Source of the DNA: Variovorax sp. dw_308
GTDB taxonomy: Bacteria > Pseudomonadota > Gammaproteobacteria > Burkholderiales > Burkholderiaceae_C
Direction: 5' to 3'
DNA length: 64,000 nt
NCBI RefSeq assembly: GCF_019207085.1
Contig: NZ_JAATOM010000007.1
Span: forward strand, 186,001 to 250,000
Below the pieces are notes generated by a model. The model had not been told where the DNA came from. It made no database searches and saw only the letters and a program-made list of their open reading frames with translations. Made by a program: the position numbers and the translations under genes. Shown piece after piece: positions 18,987 to 27,269 of the stretch (position 1 is the stretch's first letter; the number at the start of each line of letters is the position of its first letter).

Positions 18987-20048
18987 ATGCATTTGCAACC
19001 CCCGGCTGATCAGGGACAGTCGACACCCGAACCTTCGCCGGCCGACTATGCCGGGCGGACACGCGCGCCCTGGCTCCCGATCGAACGCGCGGATGCCGCG
19101 CGCCTGGACTACGAGGACTTCCTTGCCCGCTATGTGCATGCCGGCCGCCCGGTCGTCATCTCCAATGTCGCCAGCGAATGGTCGGCCATGCGCCAGTGGA
19201 CGCCGGCGCATTTCAAGCAGCGCTTTGGCAGCAAGCCCGTGGCCATCGGGTACGGCCGCGACATGCCCTTCGACAAGTTCATCGACGAAGTGGCGGCCTC
19301 GAGCCCGGAGAAACCGGGCCCCTACATGTACCGCTCGTTCCTGCACGAGGTGCTGCCCGAGTTGCTGCCGGACGTGATCCCGCAGAACAAGTTCGCCTTT
19401 CCACGCCGCTACGCCAGCCCGCTGATGCCCGAGAAATGGCGCCGCCCCGACGGCTACCTGAAGCTGCTCGTCGGCGGCGTCGGCAGCAAGTTCCCGGTGA
19501 TGCACTTCGACGGCGAGAACGCGCACGCGGTCATCACGCAGGTCTACGGCGACAAGGAATTCATCGTCTACGCGCCGGAAGACACGCCGAACCTCTATCC
19601 CAAGAAGTTCTTCCACAACCATTCGTTGATCGACGATCCGGTCATGCAGGACCTGGAGCGCTTTCCCCTGCTGGCCCGGGCCACGCAATACCGCACCATC
19701 CTCAATCCCGGCGACATGGTCTTCGTGCCGGCCAAGTGGTGGCACGTGGCGCGCGCGCTGTCGACCTCCATCTCGGTCTGCAGCAACATCCTCGACGGCT
19801 CCAACTGGGACGACTACGTCGAGGACGTCGCAGCGCAGGAAGCCGAAACCTCGCCGAGGCGCGGCAAGCTGATTCGCCGCTACCTGAAGGTCACGGGTCG
19901 CGTGCTCGGGAAGCTGGAAGCAGTGCAACACCGCTCGCCGGCACTCGCCCGCGCACTGTTGCTGCCGCGTTGGCTCGCACCGGTGTCGGCGGAAGTGGCG
20001 CCCGAGCCCTCGCGCGCGCAGTTGCAGATCCGCATTCCGACCAGCTGA
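18987..20048 (+). CDS. Cupin-like (JmjC-type) Fe(II)/2-oxoglutarate oxygenase family protein
   Basis: 353 residues. The double-stranded beta-helix carries a likely iron triad: HFDGENAHA (His-x-Asp near residues 173-175) and the later His in KWWHVARAL (near 254). An N-terminal PVVISNVASEWSA motif is typical of the cupin-8/JmjC hydroxylase group. These enzymes hydroxylate protein or small-molecule substrates; the substrate here is unknown. The last 60 residues are basic and not recognised. It is followed, about 100 bases on, by creB. Confidence 0.82.
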   Translation: MHLQPPADQGQSTPEPSPADYAGRTRAPWLPIERADAARLDYEDFLARYVHAGRPVVISNVASEWSAMRQWTPAHFKQRFGSKPVAIGYGRDMPFDKFIDEVAASSPEKPGPYMYRSFLHEVLPELLPDVIPQNKFAFPRRYASPLMPEKWRRPDGYLKLLVGGVGSKFPVMHFDGENAHAVITQVYGDKEFIVYAPEDTPNLYPKKFFHNHSLIDDPVMQDLERFPLLARATQYRTILNPGDMVFVPAKWWHVARALSTSISVCSNILDGSNWDDYVEDVAAQEAETSPRRGKLIRRYLKVTGRVLGKLEAVQHRSPALARALLLPRWLAPVSAEVAPEPSRAQLQIRIPTS

Positions 20049-20146
20049 GATCAGCCCGCCACCGGGCGCCTGCGGCGCTCCCTGTCGAGCAGGCGCATCC
20101 AGCGGCCCGGCGCAAGCCGGCTGGGCGAGTCGGTACCATTCGCGCC

Positions 20147-20896
20147 ATGCCGCCCAAGCCCCGCATCCTGATTGCCGAAGACGAGTCGGGCATTGCCGAC
20201 ACCCTGCAGTACGTGCTGCGCAGCGACGGCTTCGAGCCGGTGTGGTGCGCGACCGCGGAAGACACGATCAAGTCCTTCGCCGCCGAGCCCCCCGCGCTCG
20301 CGATCCTCGACGTGGGCCTGCCGGACCTGAACGGCTTCGAGCTCTTCAAGCGGCTCCAGGGCATCACGCGCGCAGCGGGCGGCGTCGAGGTGCCGATGAT
20401 CTTCCTCACCGCGCGCAGCGACGAGATCGATCGCGTGGTCGGCCTGGAACTCGGCGCCGACGACTACGTCGCCAAGCCCTTCTCGCCGCGCGAACTGGTG
20501 GCGCGCGTACGCACGGTGCTGCGCCGCAGCGGACGGGCGCAGGCGCCCGTGGCCGCACCTGTCGCGGTCGCGGCGCCAACACCCGCGCCGCAGCCCTTCG
20601 TGCTCGACGCCGAACGCATGCAGATCCGCTACTACGGCCGCGTGCTCGACCTCTCCCGCTACGAGTACGGCCTGCTCAGGCTCATGGTGCAACGCCCCGG
20701 CCGCGTGTTCACGCGCGACGAGTTGCTGCAACTGGTCTGGGACGACGCCAGCGAAAGTTTCGATCGCACGGTGGACGCCCACATCAAGACCCTGCGCGCC
20801 AAGCTCAAGGCCATCGCGCCCGAGGTCGAGCCGATCCGCACGCTGCGCGGCACCGGCTATGCGTTGAACGAAGAACTGCCTTCGGTGCGTGAGTGA
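20147..20896 (+). CDS. creB: Response regulator CreB
   Basis: 249 residues. Receiver domain with ILIAEDESGIADTL, phospho-Asp in LAILDVGLPDLNGFE (near residue 53) and VAKPFSPREL, then an Ala/Pro-rich linker and an OmpR-type winged helix ending RTLRGTGYALNEE. The sequence and the adjacent kinase fit CreB, which binds Cre tags (TTCAC-N6-TTCAC). A perfect Cre tag and creD lie near 31.1-31.2 kb, about 9-10 kb away, which supports the naming. Overlaps creC by 4 bases. Confidence 0.88.
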   Translation: MPPKPRILIAEDESGIADTLQYVLRSDGFEPVWCATAEDTIKSFAAEPPALAILDVGLPDLNGFELFKRLQGITRAAGGVEVPMIFLTARSDEIDRVVGLELGADDYVAKPFSPRELVARVRTVLRRSGRAQAPVAAPVAVAAPTPAPQPFVLDAERMQIRYYGRVLDLSRYEYGLLRLMVQRPGRVFTRDELLQLVWDDASESFDRTVDAHIKTLRAKLKAIAPEVEPIRTLRGTGYALNEELPSVRE

Positions 20897-22335
20897 CGCA
20901 ACGCACCCGCATCTTCATCGGCATCCTGCTGATCTACACCATCGGCATTGCGTTTTTGCTCTACCGCGTGGTGGCCGACATCGATCCGCGCTACCGCGAG
21001 TCGGCGGAAGAGTCGCTGGTCGAGACATCGCATTTGATGGCCAGCCTCGTCGAGCAGGACGTGATCGCCGGCGCGCTCAACACCGCGAGGCTGGAGCCAC
21101 TATTTCGCTCGGTTTATGCGCGCCAGTTTTCGGCGCAGATCTACAACCTGCACAAGACCCAGGTCGAGCTGCGTGTGTACGTCACCGACCGCACCGGCCG
21201 CGTCGTTTTCGACTCGACCGGGCGCCAGCTGGGCCATGACTACTCGCGCTGGCCGGACGTGGCGCGCTCGCTGGCCGGCGAATACGGCGCACGCACCTCG
21301 CGCGACGTGGCCAGCGACCCGCGCTCATCCGTGATGTACGTCGGCGCGCCGATCCGCTGGGGCGAGGAAATCGTGGGCGTGGTGAGCGTCGGCAAGCCGG
21401 TGCAGAGCTTCGGCCAGTTCGTGGAGGACGCGCGCGCCCGCACGCTGTGGGTGGGCGTGGGTTCGGCCTTCGCGCTGCTGGTGCTGGCGATCATCATGTC
21501 GGTGTGGCTGGTGCGGCCCTTCGGGCTCATCTCCGACTACTGGAAGTGGGTGCGCAGCCAGCCGCGCCTGAGCGTTTCGCGCATGGTGCGCCACGCCGTC
21601 GACGTGCTGCGCGGCGGCATCGGCGAGATGCGCGATGCGCTCACCGGCCGCAACTACGTGGCCGACTACGTGCAGAACTTCACCCACGAGGTGAAGAGCC
21701 CGCTGTCGGCGATCCGCGGCGCGGCCGAGCTGCTGCAGGAACCGTCGATGCCGCAGGCGCAGCGCGAGCACTTCCTCGTCAACATCACGCGCGAGACGCA
21801 ACGTATCCAGGAGATCGTCGACCGCATGATGGAGCTCACGGCCCTGGAGGCGCGGCGCACGCTGGACCGCGTGGAGCCGATTGCGCTGGCGGGCTTTCTC
21901 CAGGATGTGGCGGGCAGTGCGGGCGCTGCCGCGTCGGCGCGCGCCGTGTCGGTGCGGGTCGCCATCGACGCCCCTTTCGCGACCACCGAAGGCGACCCCT
22001 TCCTGTTGCGCCGCGCCGTGAGCAACCTGCTCGAGAACGCGATCGCCTTCTCGCCGCCCGGGCGCGAGGTGGTCGTCACGTTGCAGGCCAGCGCACGGCT
22101 CGCGCGCATCACCGTGCGCGACCGCGGGCCGGGGATACCGGACTACGCGGAGGACAAGGTGTTCGAGAAGTTCTATTCGCTGGCGCGACCGCACAGCCAC
22201 AAGAAGAGCACGGGGCTGGGGCTGGCCTTCGTGAAGGAGATCGCGGGGCTGCACCGGGGGCATGTGGAACTGGTGAACGGGCCGGGCGGGGGGGCGCTGG
22301 CGACCTTGACCTTGCCGCTGGCGGCACGCGGGTGA
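20893..22335 (+). CDS. creC: Sensor histidine kinase CreC
   Basis: 480 residues with a GTG start inside the creB stop. Membrane segments near residues 8-27 and 185-207 flank a periplasmic sensor with VYVTDRTGRVVFDSTGRQLGHDYSRW, a stretch typical of CreC. The core shows NFTHEVKSPLSAIRGAAELL (H-box), NLLENAIAFSPPG (N-box), VRDRGPGIPDYAEDKVFEKFYS and GLGLAFVKEIAGLH. CreC responds to growth state and, in other genera, to penicillin-binding protein inhibition. The neighbourhood of creD and a PBP1a gene fits that. Confidence 0.9.
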   Translation: MTQRTRIFIGILLIYTIGIAFLLYRVVADIDPRYRESAEESLVETSHLMASLVEQDVIAGALNTARLEPLFRSVYARQFSAQIYNLHKTQVELRVYVTDRTGRVVFDSTGRQLGHDYSRWPDVARSLAGEYGARTSRDVASDPRSSVMYVGAPIRWGEEIVGVVSVGKPVQSFGQFVEDARARTLWVGVGSAFALLVLAIIMSVWLVRPFGLISDYWKWVRSQPRLSVSRMVRHAVDVLRGGIGEMRDALTGRNYVADYVQNFTHEVKSPLSAIRGAAELLQEPSMPQAQREHFLVNITRETQRIQEIVDRMMELTALEARRTLDRVEPIALAGFLQDVAGSAGAAASARAVSVRVAIDAPFATTEGDPFLLRRAVSNLLENAIAFSPPGREVVVTLQASARLARITVRDRGPGIPDYAEDKVFEKFYSLARPHSHKKSTGLGLAFVKEIAGLHRGHVELVNGPGGGALATLTLPLAARG

Positions 22336-22371
22336 GCAGCACCTGGCAATCGAAGACTACCGGAGGCTTGA

Positions 22372-22932
22372 ATGCCGAAGAAAACTGTCCATGTCGCTCT
22401 GGACTGGCATCGTATTGACTGGATGCCGCATGAAACATGGAAGCAGGACATCGTTCCCAAGCTGACGGCGCTGGGCATCACACTGCAGAAGCTGAGGAGA
22501 TGCCTCTATGTCATTCGCCTCGACGGCGACTTTTGCATCGACTATCCGCGCGGCGCGACGCCCACCCTGTACATCGGCGAAGGGAACTTCAACCAGCGCA
22601 TCGGCCAGCACCGCAAATGGGCCAGGAGTCTCGAGAACCTGGTGGGTGATTTCGCATTCCAGGTCTGCATCGCCATTCCACGCGTGCAAGGCAACGATGA
22701 AGCCTACCGGGACGCCGAGGCGGCACTGATCGACTTCTTCGCCAAGACCTACGGGACCACGCCACTCTGGAACAAGCAGTACGAAACGCGTCTGTGTCCC
22801 CACTATGAGTACAGCGCGCAGTCGATGAAAGAGGCCATCAACAAGCGAAGTGGTGCGCGATATCAATGGGCGTTGCGTCCATTGAAGTCCACGCCTTTCC
22901 ACCGCTACTACGAGCAGCCGCCTCGTGCATAG
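22372..22932 (+). CDS. Hypothetical protein with GIY-YIG-like region
   Basis: 186 residues; I do not recognise an annotated family with certainty. The middle has LYVIRLDGDFCIDY followed by TLYIGEGNFNQRIGQHR, which resembles the two-part GIY-YIG nuclease motif with a downstream Arg, then a Glu in DAEAALIDFF and PLWNKQY near the C-terminus, where GIY-YIG proteins keep a catalytic Glu and a conserved Asn. If right, it would be a small single-domain nuclease. It is alone, without DNA-mobility genes nearby. Confidence 0.6.
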   Translation: MPKKTVHVALDWHRIDWMPHETWKQDIVPKLTALGITLQKLRRCLYVIRLDGDFCIDYPRGATPTLYIGEGNFNQRIGQHRKWARSLENLVGDFAFQVCIAIPRVQGNDEAYRDAEAALIDFFAKTYGTTPLWNKQYETRLCPHYEYSAQSMKEAINKRSGARYQWALRPLKSTPFHRYYEQPPRA

Positions 22933-23111
22933 AAAGTGAGTGGGGAGAGAACCGCGGCACACCATCTCCCGGAACATCAAGTTCCAGCATCGATGCGCGC
23001 GGATCGCCTTGCAGGTAGCGGACCTGCATGAGGCACTGACGAAGAAGAGCCATTGAAAGACGAGAGACGGAAGCGGTGCCGGCGCACACGCGCCGGCACG
23101 TCGCGCGCCGC

Positions 23112-23483
23112 TTATTGCGCGACGGTCGGAGCCTTCTTGCTGGCTTGCACTTGCGCTTGTGCTGCGAGCGGATGCGGCATCGTCGACACGACGGTGCTGT
23201 TGACGCGCGAACCGCGCGACACGTTCTGGTCCGGTGCGTAGTTGGCATACACGGCCTCGGCGCGGACGGCGGATGCGTCGGCCTGTGCAACGAAGCGCTC
23301 GGCGCCGCGCGAACCGCGCGGAATGTTCTGGTCGGGCGCGGCCGCGGTGCGCACGGCGTCGGAGTACACGGCGTCACGGCTCGCGACCGAGACGGGAGCT
23401 TGAACGCCTTCGTAGGTCTCGGCGTGCAGGCCGGCAGCCAGCAGGGCCAATGCGCTCGCGGAGAGGATGTGAAGAGTCTTCAT
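23112..23483 (-). CDS. Small secreted protein with SRDAV repeats, function unknown
   Basis: 123 residues. N-terminal signal peptide MKTLHILSASALALLAAGLHA, cleaved probably after HAE or LHA. The mature part holds repeated motifs: APVSVASRDAVYSDAVRTAA, then APDQNIPRGSRGAERF and later APDQNVSRGSRVN, i.e. two APDQN-RGSR units. It shares the APVSRDAVR element with the small secreted protein at 48143-48508. Likely periplasmic or exported. No catalytic motif. The start has an AAAGG-like ribosome site. Confidence 0.75.
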   Translation of the reverse strand: MKTLHILSASALALLAAGLHAETYEGVQAPVSVASRDAVYSDAVRTAAAPDQNIPRGSRGAERFVAQADASAVRAEAVYANYAPDQNVSRGSRVNSTVVSTMPHPLAAQAQVQASKKAPTVAQ

Positions 23484-23766
23484 TTCGATGCCTTTGGTTG
23501 AGGGGTTTCTTGTGCGGCTTCCTTGCGGCCTCCGCGTGAAACGGATTTTCTGGCGCCCCCTCGGCGCGTGCGCGCCGCACATCGCGAACGCCACGTTCAC
23601 GAAATCGAAACGATGAGGACACTGCTTTCGGTGCAGCGCGAATGCATCGCGCCGACGGCCTCATGCCACTTCGCAATCCAGCGCAGAGCAATGCGGAGCG
23701 CCACAGATATTGCTGTCGCACGGCAACTCGATCCAACGCAGTGACGTTCTGGACGGGGAAGCCGCA

Positions 23767-24684
23767 TCAGCGCGCAAACATCCCGAAGATCACTTCCCGC
23801 AGCCACTGGTTCGCCGGATCCTGGTGATAGCGCGCATGCCAGAACAGCGTGATCGCGGTATCGGGCAGCGGCGCCGGATGCTTCACCCACGTCAGTCCGA
23901 AAGGCTCGACGATCTTCTCGGCCAGGCGCTGCGGCAGCGTGGCGATCATGTCGGTGCCGGCCAGGATGTGCCCGACCGCGACGAAGTGCGGCACGCGCAA
24001 GCGCACGGTGCGCTGGATGCCGCGGCGCTGCAAGGCATCCTCGACGCGGCCATGGCCGGTGCCCGCGGCTTCCACCACCACATGGTCGGCGGCCGCGAAC
24101 TCGGCCAGCGTGATGCGTCGCTTGCCGTCGCTGCCGAAGTCCAGCGCATGGCTCTTGCGGAACACGCACACGTACCCTTGCGGAAACAGCCGGCGCTGCA
24201 GGAAGCCGGCCTTCAGTTGCGGCAGCAGGCCGAGCGCGAGGTCGACCTGTCCGGCGCTCATCGCATCCGACAGGTTCACCGCAGAGTTGCGCACCGTGCT
24301 GATGCGCACCTGCGGCGCCTGCGCCTTCAGCGCATCCATCAGCGTCGGCAGGAAATAGATCTCGCCGATGTCCGACATGCCGATGTTGAAGCTGCGCTGG
24401 CTCGTCGCCGGGTCGAAGCTGATGCGCTGGTTCATCGCGCCGTGCAGCAGCGCCAGCGCATCCGCCACGGGCTGCGCGAGCAGTTGGGCGCGCGGCGTGG
24501 GCACCATGCCGCCCGGCGTGCGCAGGAACAGTTCATCGCCCAGCAGCTTGCGCAGGCGGGCGAGCGCATTGCTCACGGCGGGCTGCGTGAGGCCGAGCGT
24601 GTCGGCTGCGCCAGACACGCGGCGCTCCATCAGCAACTGGTTGAACACCACCAGCAGGTTGAGGTCGATCTCGTGAAGGTCCAT
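23767..24684 (-). CDS. LysR-family regulator, NagR/NahR-like
   Basis: 305 residues. The N-terminal helix-turn-helix region HEIDLNLLVVFNQLLMERRVSGAADTLGLTQPAVSNALARLR is typical of the NahR/NagR/PcpR branch, followed by the periplasmic-binding-like effector domain. NagR-type proteins respond to salicylate. It is divergent from nagG-nagH-nagAb-type genes, and the intergenic region carries a match to the outer halves of the NahR/NagR box, so salicylate-responsive control of those genes is a reasonable inference. Confidence 0.88.
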   Translation of the reverse strand: MDLHEIDLNLLVVFNQLLMERRVSGAADTLGLTQPAVSNALARLRKLLGDELFLRTPGGMVPTPRAQLLAQPVADALALLHGAMNQRISFDPATSQRSFNIGMSDIGEIYFLPTLMDALKAQAPQVRISTVRNSAVNLSDAMSAGQVDLALGLLPQLKAGFLQRRLFPQGYVCVFRKSHALDFGSDGKRRITLAEFAAADHVVVEAAGTGHGRVEDALQRRGIQRTVRLRVPHFVAVGHILAGTDMIATLPQRLAEKIVEPFGLTWVKHPAPLPDTAITLFWHARYHQDPANQWLREVIFGMFAR

Positions 24685-24693
24685 GCCTGCAGT

Positions 24694-24708
24694 ATTCACC
24701 AACTTGAT
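24694..24708. promoter_or_regulatory. Possible NagR/NahR-type operator
   Basis: ATTCACCAACTTGAT has the outer half-sites ATTCA and TGAT at the same spacing as the NahR/NagR consensus I recall (ATTCA-N-GCT-NN-TGAT), though the inner GCT is not kept. It lies 10 bases from the regulator start and 87 bases before nagG. A second ATTCG half-site (24716-24720) follows the repeated GCAGT. Confidence 0.5.
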
Positions 24709-24794
24709 GTGCAGTATTCGCCGGATCCGATTGGCTGATACCCTCAAAACGGCCATCGTGGCAAGCGAGCGCCGCCCACGAGGAGACAACAGCC

Positions 24795-26042
24795 ATGGCC
24801 CACGAAGCCGCCCTGCATTGGCACGACGCAGGCACCAGCCGCATCCCCTTCGCCGCCTACACCGACGACGCGCTGCACCGCGAGGAACTGGCGCGCCTGT
24901 TCTACACAAGCCACTGGTGCTATGTCGGCCTCGAAGCGGAGATACCCAACGCCGGGGACTTCAAGCGCACCGCGATCGGCGAGCGCTCCGTCATCATGGT
25001 GCGCGACGCCAACGGCACGGACGTGCATGTGGTCGAGAACGCCTGCGCGCACCGCGGCGTCGCCTTCTGCCGCGAGCGCCACGGCAACCGCAAGGAGTTC
25101 ACCTGCCCGTATCACCAGTGGAGCTACACGCTCGATGGCAACCTCCAGGGCGTGCCGTTCCGGCGCGGCGTCAAGCAGGACGGCAAGGTCAACGGCGGCA
25201 TGCCGGCCGACTTCAAGCCGGCCGAGCACGGGCTCACCAAGCTCAAGGTGGCCGTGCGCGGCGGCGTGGTGTTCGCCTCCTTCGACCACGATGTCGAGTC
25301 GCTCGAAGACTTCATCGGCCCGGCCGTGCTGCACTACTTCGATCGCCTGTTCAATGGACGCAAGCTGCGCATCCTCGGCTACAACCGCCAGCGCATCCCT
25401 GGCAACTGGAAGCTGATGCAGGAGAACATCAAGGACCCGTACCACCCCGGCCTGTTGCACACCTGGTTCGTCACCTTCGGGCTCTGGCGCGCGGACAACA
25501 AGTCGCAACTGGTGATGGATGGCCGCCACCGTCATGCGGCCATGATCTCCACGCGCGGCGCGCAGGGACAGGCCGGGCAGGTCACGCAGGTGTCGAGCTT
25601 CAAGGCCAGCATGCAACTGCAGGACCCGCGCTTCCTCGACATCGTGCCCGAGCCCTGGTGGGGCGGCCCGACCGCCGTGATGACCACGCTGTTCCCAAGC
25701 GTGATCCTGCAGCAGCAAGTCAACAGCGTGTCGACACGGCAGATCATTCCAGACGGCCACGGCGCCTTCGAGTTCGTCTGGACGCACTTCGGCTTCGAGG
25801 ACGACACGGAAGAGATGACGCAACGCCGCCTGCGACAGGCCAACCTGTTCGGGCCGGCGGGCTTCGTGTCGGCGGACGATGGCGAGGTGATCGAGCTGTC
25901 GCAGATGAGCTTCGAGGCCAGGCCGTCGCACCGCACGCTGGTGGAGCTCGGCGGCCGCGAGGTCGGCGACACCGACCACATGGTCACCGAGACGCTGATC
26001 CGTGGCATGTACCAATACTGGCGCGAAGTCATGGAAGCATGA
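24795..26042 (+). CDS. nagG: Salicylate 5-hydroxylase large oxygenase subunit (NagG-like)
   Basis: 415 residues. An N-terminal Rieske [2Fe-2S] centre (C-x-H in CAHRGVAFC, then CPYHQWSY near residues 85-115) and a catalytic domain with the mononuclear iron ligands in ENIKDPYHPGLLHT (Asp/His-x4-His). The sequence is strongly like NagG of naphthalene degraders, which hydroxylates salicylate to gentisate. nagH follows with an ATGA overlap and the ferredoxin is downstream. An oxygenase of this type needs a reductase, which is not in the window. Close relatives act on anthranilate, so the exact substrate is inferred. Confidence 0.85.
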   Translation: MAHEAALHWHDAGTSRIPFAAYTDDALHREELARLFYTSHWCYVGLEAEIPNAGDFKRTAIGERSVIMVRDANGTDVHVVENACAHRGVAFCRERHGNRKEFTCPYHQWSYTLDGNLQGVPFRRGVKQDGKVNGGMPADFKPAEHGLTKLKVAVRGGVVFASFDHDVESLEDFIGPAVLHYFDRLFNGRKLRILGYNRQRIPGNWKLMQENIKDPYHPGLLHTWFVTFGLWRADNKSQLVMDGRHRHAAMISTRGAQGQAGQVTQVSSFKASMQLQDPRFLDIVPEPWWGGPTAVMTTLFPSVILQQQVNSVSTRQIIPDGHGAFEFVWTHFGFEDDTEEMTQRRLRQANLFGPAGFVSADDGEVIELSQMSFEARPSHRTLVELGGREVGDTDHMVTETLIRGMYQYWREVMEA

Positions 26043-26515
26043 CCATGCCGTTCGATCACTACCTCGAACTCGTCCGGCTCCATGCCGACTACGCCAGCGC
26101 CGTCGACTCCGGCCACTGGGACCTGTGGCCCGCTTTCTTCACCGACGATTGCGTCTACCGCATCCAGCCACGCGAGAACCATGAGCGTGGCTTTCCGCTG
26201 GCAACGCTCTCCTTCGAAAGCAAGGGCATGCTGATGGACCGCGTCTACGGCATCAAGGAGACGCTGTTCCACGACCCGTACTACCAGCGCCACGTCGTCG
26301 GTGCGCCGCTGGTGCACAAGGTCGAGGGCGATCGCATCGAGTGCGAGGCCAACTACGCCGTGTTCCGCACCAAGTTCAACGAGCTGACCACGGTCTACAA
26401 CGTGGGTCGCTACATCGACACCGTCGTGCGCATGCCCGACGGCCTCAAGTTCGCATCGCGCCTGGTCGTCTACGACAGCGAGATGATTCCCAACTCACTG
26501 ATCTATCCGCTATGA
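26039..26515 (+). CDS. nagH: Salicylate 5-hydroxylase small oxygenase subunit (NagH-like)
   Basis: 158 residues of the ring-hydroxylating beta-subunit (NTF2-like) fold, with YASAVDSGHWDLWPAFFTDDCVYRI near the start and NVGRYIDTVVRM and KFASRLVVYDSEMIPNSLIYPL near the end. The start overlaps the nagG stop by 4 bases. It forms the structural partner of NagG. The order large subunit, small subunit, ferredoxin matches nagGHAb. Confidence 0.87.
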   Translation: MTMPFDHYLELVRLHADYASAVDSGHWDLWPAFFTDDCVYRIQPRENHERGFPLATLSFESKGMLMDRVYGIKETLFHDPYYQRHVVGAPLVHKVEGDRIECEANYAVFRTKFNELTTVYNVGRYIDTVVRMPDGLKFASRLVVYDSEMIPNSLIYPL

Positions 26516-26564
26516 ACATGAACGCCGTGCAGGACCGCTTGACGTGCAGAGCGTGGAGTCTTCG

Positions 26565-26879
26565 ATGAGCACCCGGTGGATCGACATCGCCGCGGCCGAC
26601 GCGGTGCCGCCGGGCGACGTCATCGGCGTGGAAACCGCCGGGCTCGACATCGCGCTGTTCGACGTCGACGGCACCATCCACGCGACGGACAACAGCTGCA
26701 CCCACGGGGACGGCCGCCTGTGCGACGGCTTCCTCGAAGGCCACGAGATCGAGTGCCCCCTGCACCAGGGCAAGTTCGATGTGCGCACCGGCAAGGCCAC
26801 CTATGCCCCAGCGGACAAGCCGGTCCGCAGCTATGCCGTGAAGATCGAGAACGGCCGCATCTGGCTCGCGGTGGGGTAA
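26565..26879 (+). CDS. nagAb: Rieske-type ferredoxin (NagAb-like)
   Basis: 104 residues. The Rieske motif is complete: C-T-H-G at CTHGDGRLCDG (near residues 44-47) and CPLHQGKFD (near 64-67). It should pass electrons to the NagGH-type oxygenase. A GGAG site precedes the ATG at 26565. The reductase (NagAa) that normally completes the chain is absent; the next 390 bases hold a large inverted repeat and then a leftward gene. Confidence 0.88.
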   Translation: MSTRWIDIAAADAVPPGDVIGVETAGLDIALFDVDGTIHATDNSCTHGDGRLCDGFLEGHEIECPLHQGKFDVRTGKATYAPADKPVRSYAVKIENGRIWLAVG

Positions 26880-26993
26880 GGCGCACCTCCGAAGTCGATC
26901 GGATGAAGTACGCCAGTTAACGGCAAAGTCAGTGCCTGCAGAGGCCTGAATTGGTAACGTTGCGAGCGAGATCACGCCGACGGCGTACTCTGC
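26880..26993. other. Intergenic DNA after the ferredoxin gene
   Basis: No gene or clear terminator seen. It leads into a large inverted repeat; together with 27191-27269 it makes up the rest of the 390-base gap before the convergent PBP gene. Confidence 0.5.
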
Positions 26994-27190
26994 TCCGCGA
27001 ATATCCCCCGGCCTTCGGCCTCCTCCTCTGTTTCGCTGCGCAGAGCACACCATCGACGTGATCCGGACGCGCAGTGGTTGATCGACCGGCTCGACGCGAC
27101 GTGTCCTGGGGTCGAGGGCATCGGGTGTCTCCCGCAGCGAAATAAAGGAGGAGGCCGAAGGCCGGGGGACATTCGCGGAGGGAGACACCC
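26994..27190. repeat. Large inverted repeat with nested palindromes
   Basis: Arms of 47 bases at 26994-27040 and 27133-27179 pair with 44 matches, separated by about 92 bases. Each arm contains the small palindrome CCGGCCTTCGGCC. In addition GGGTGTCTCCC (27123-27133) pairs with GGGAGACACCC (27180-27190). It lies between convergent genes and looks like an interspersed non-coding element. Confidence 0.85.
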
Positions 27191-27269
27191 GGTGTCCTCG
27201 ACCTCGCCCGCCCGGTCTCGTCGTTCGTGGAAGACGCTCGGCGTCAGAAGTACCGACGCAAGGCCCTGC

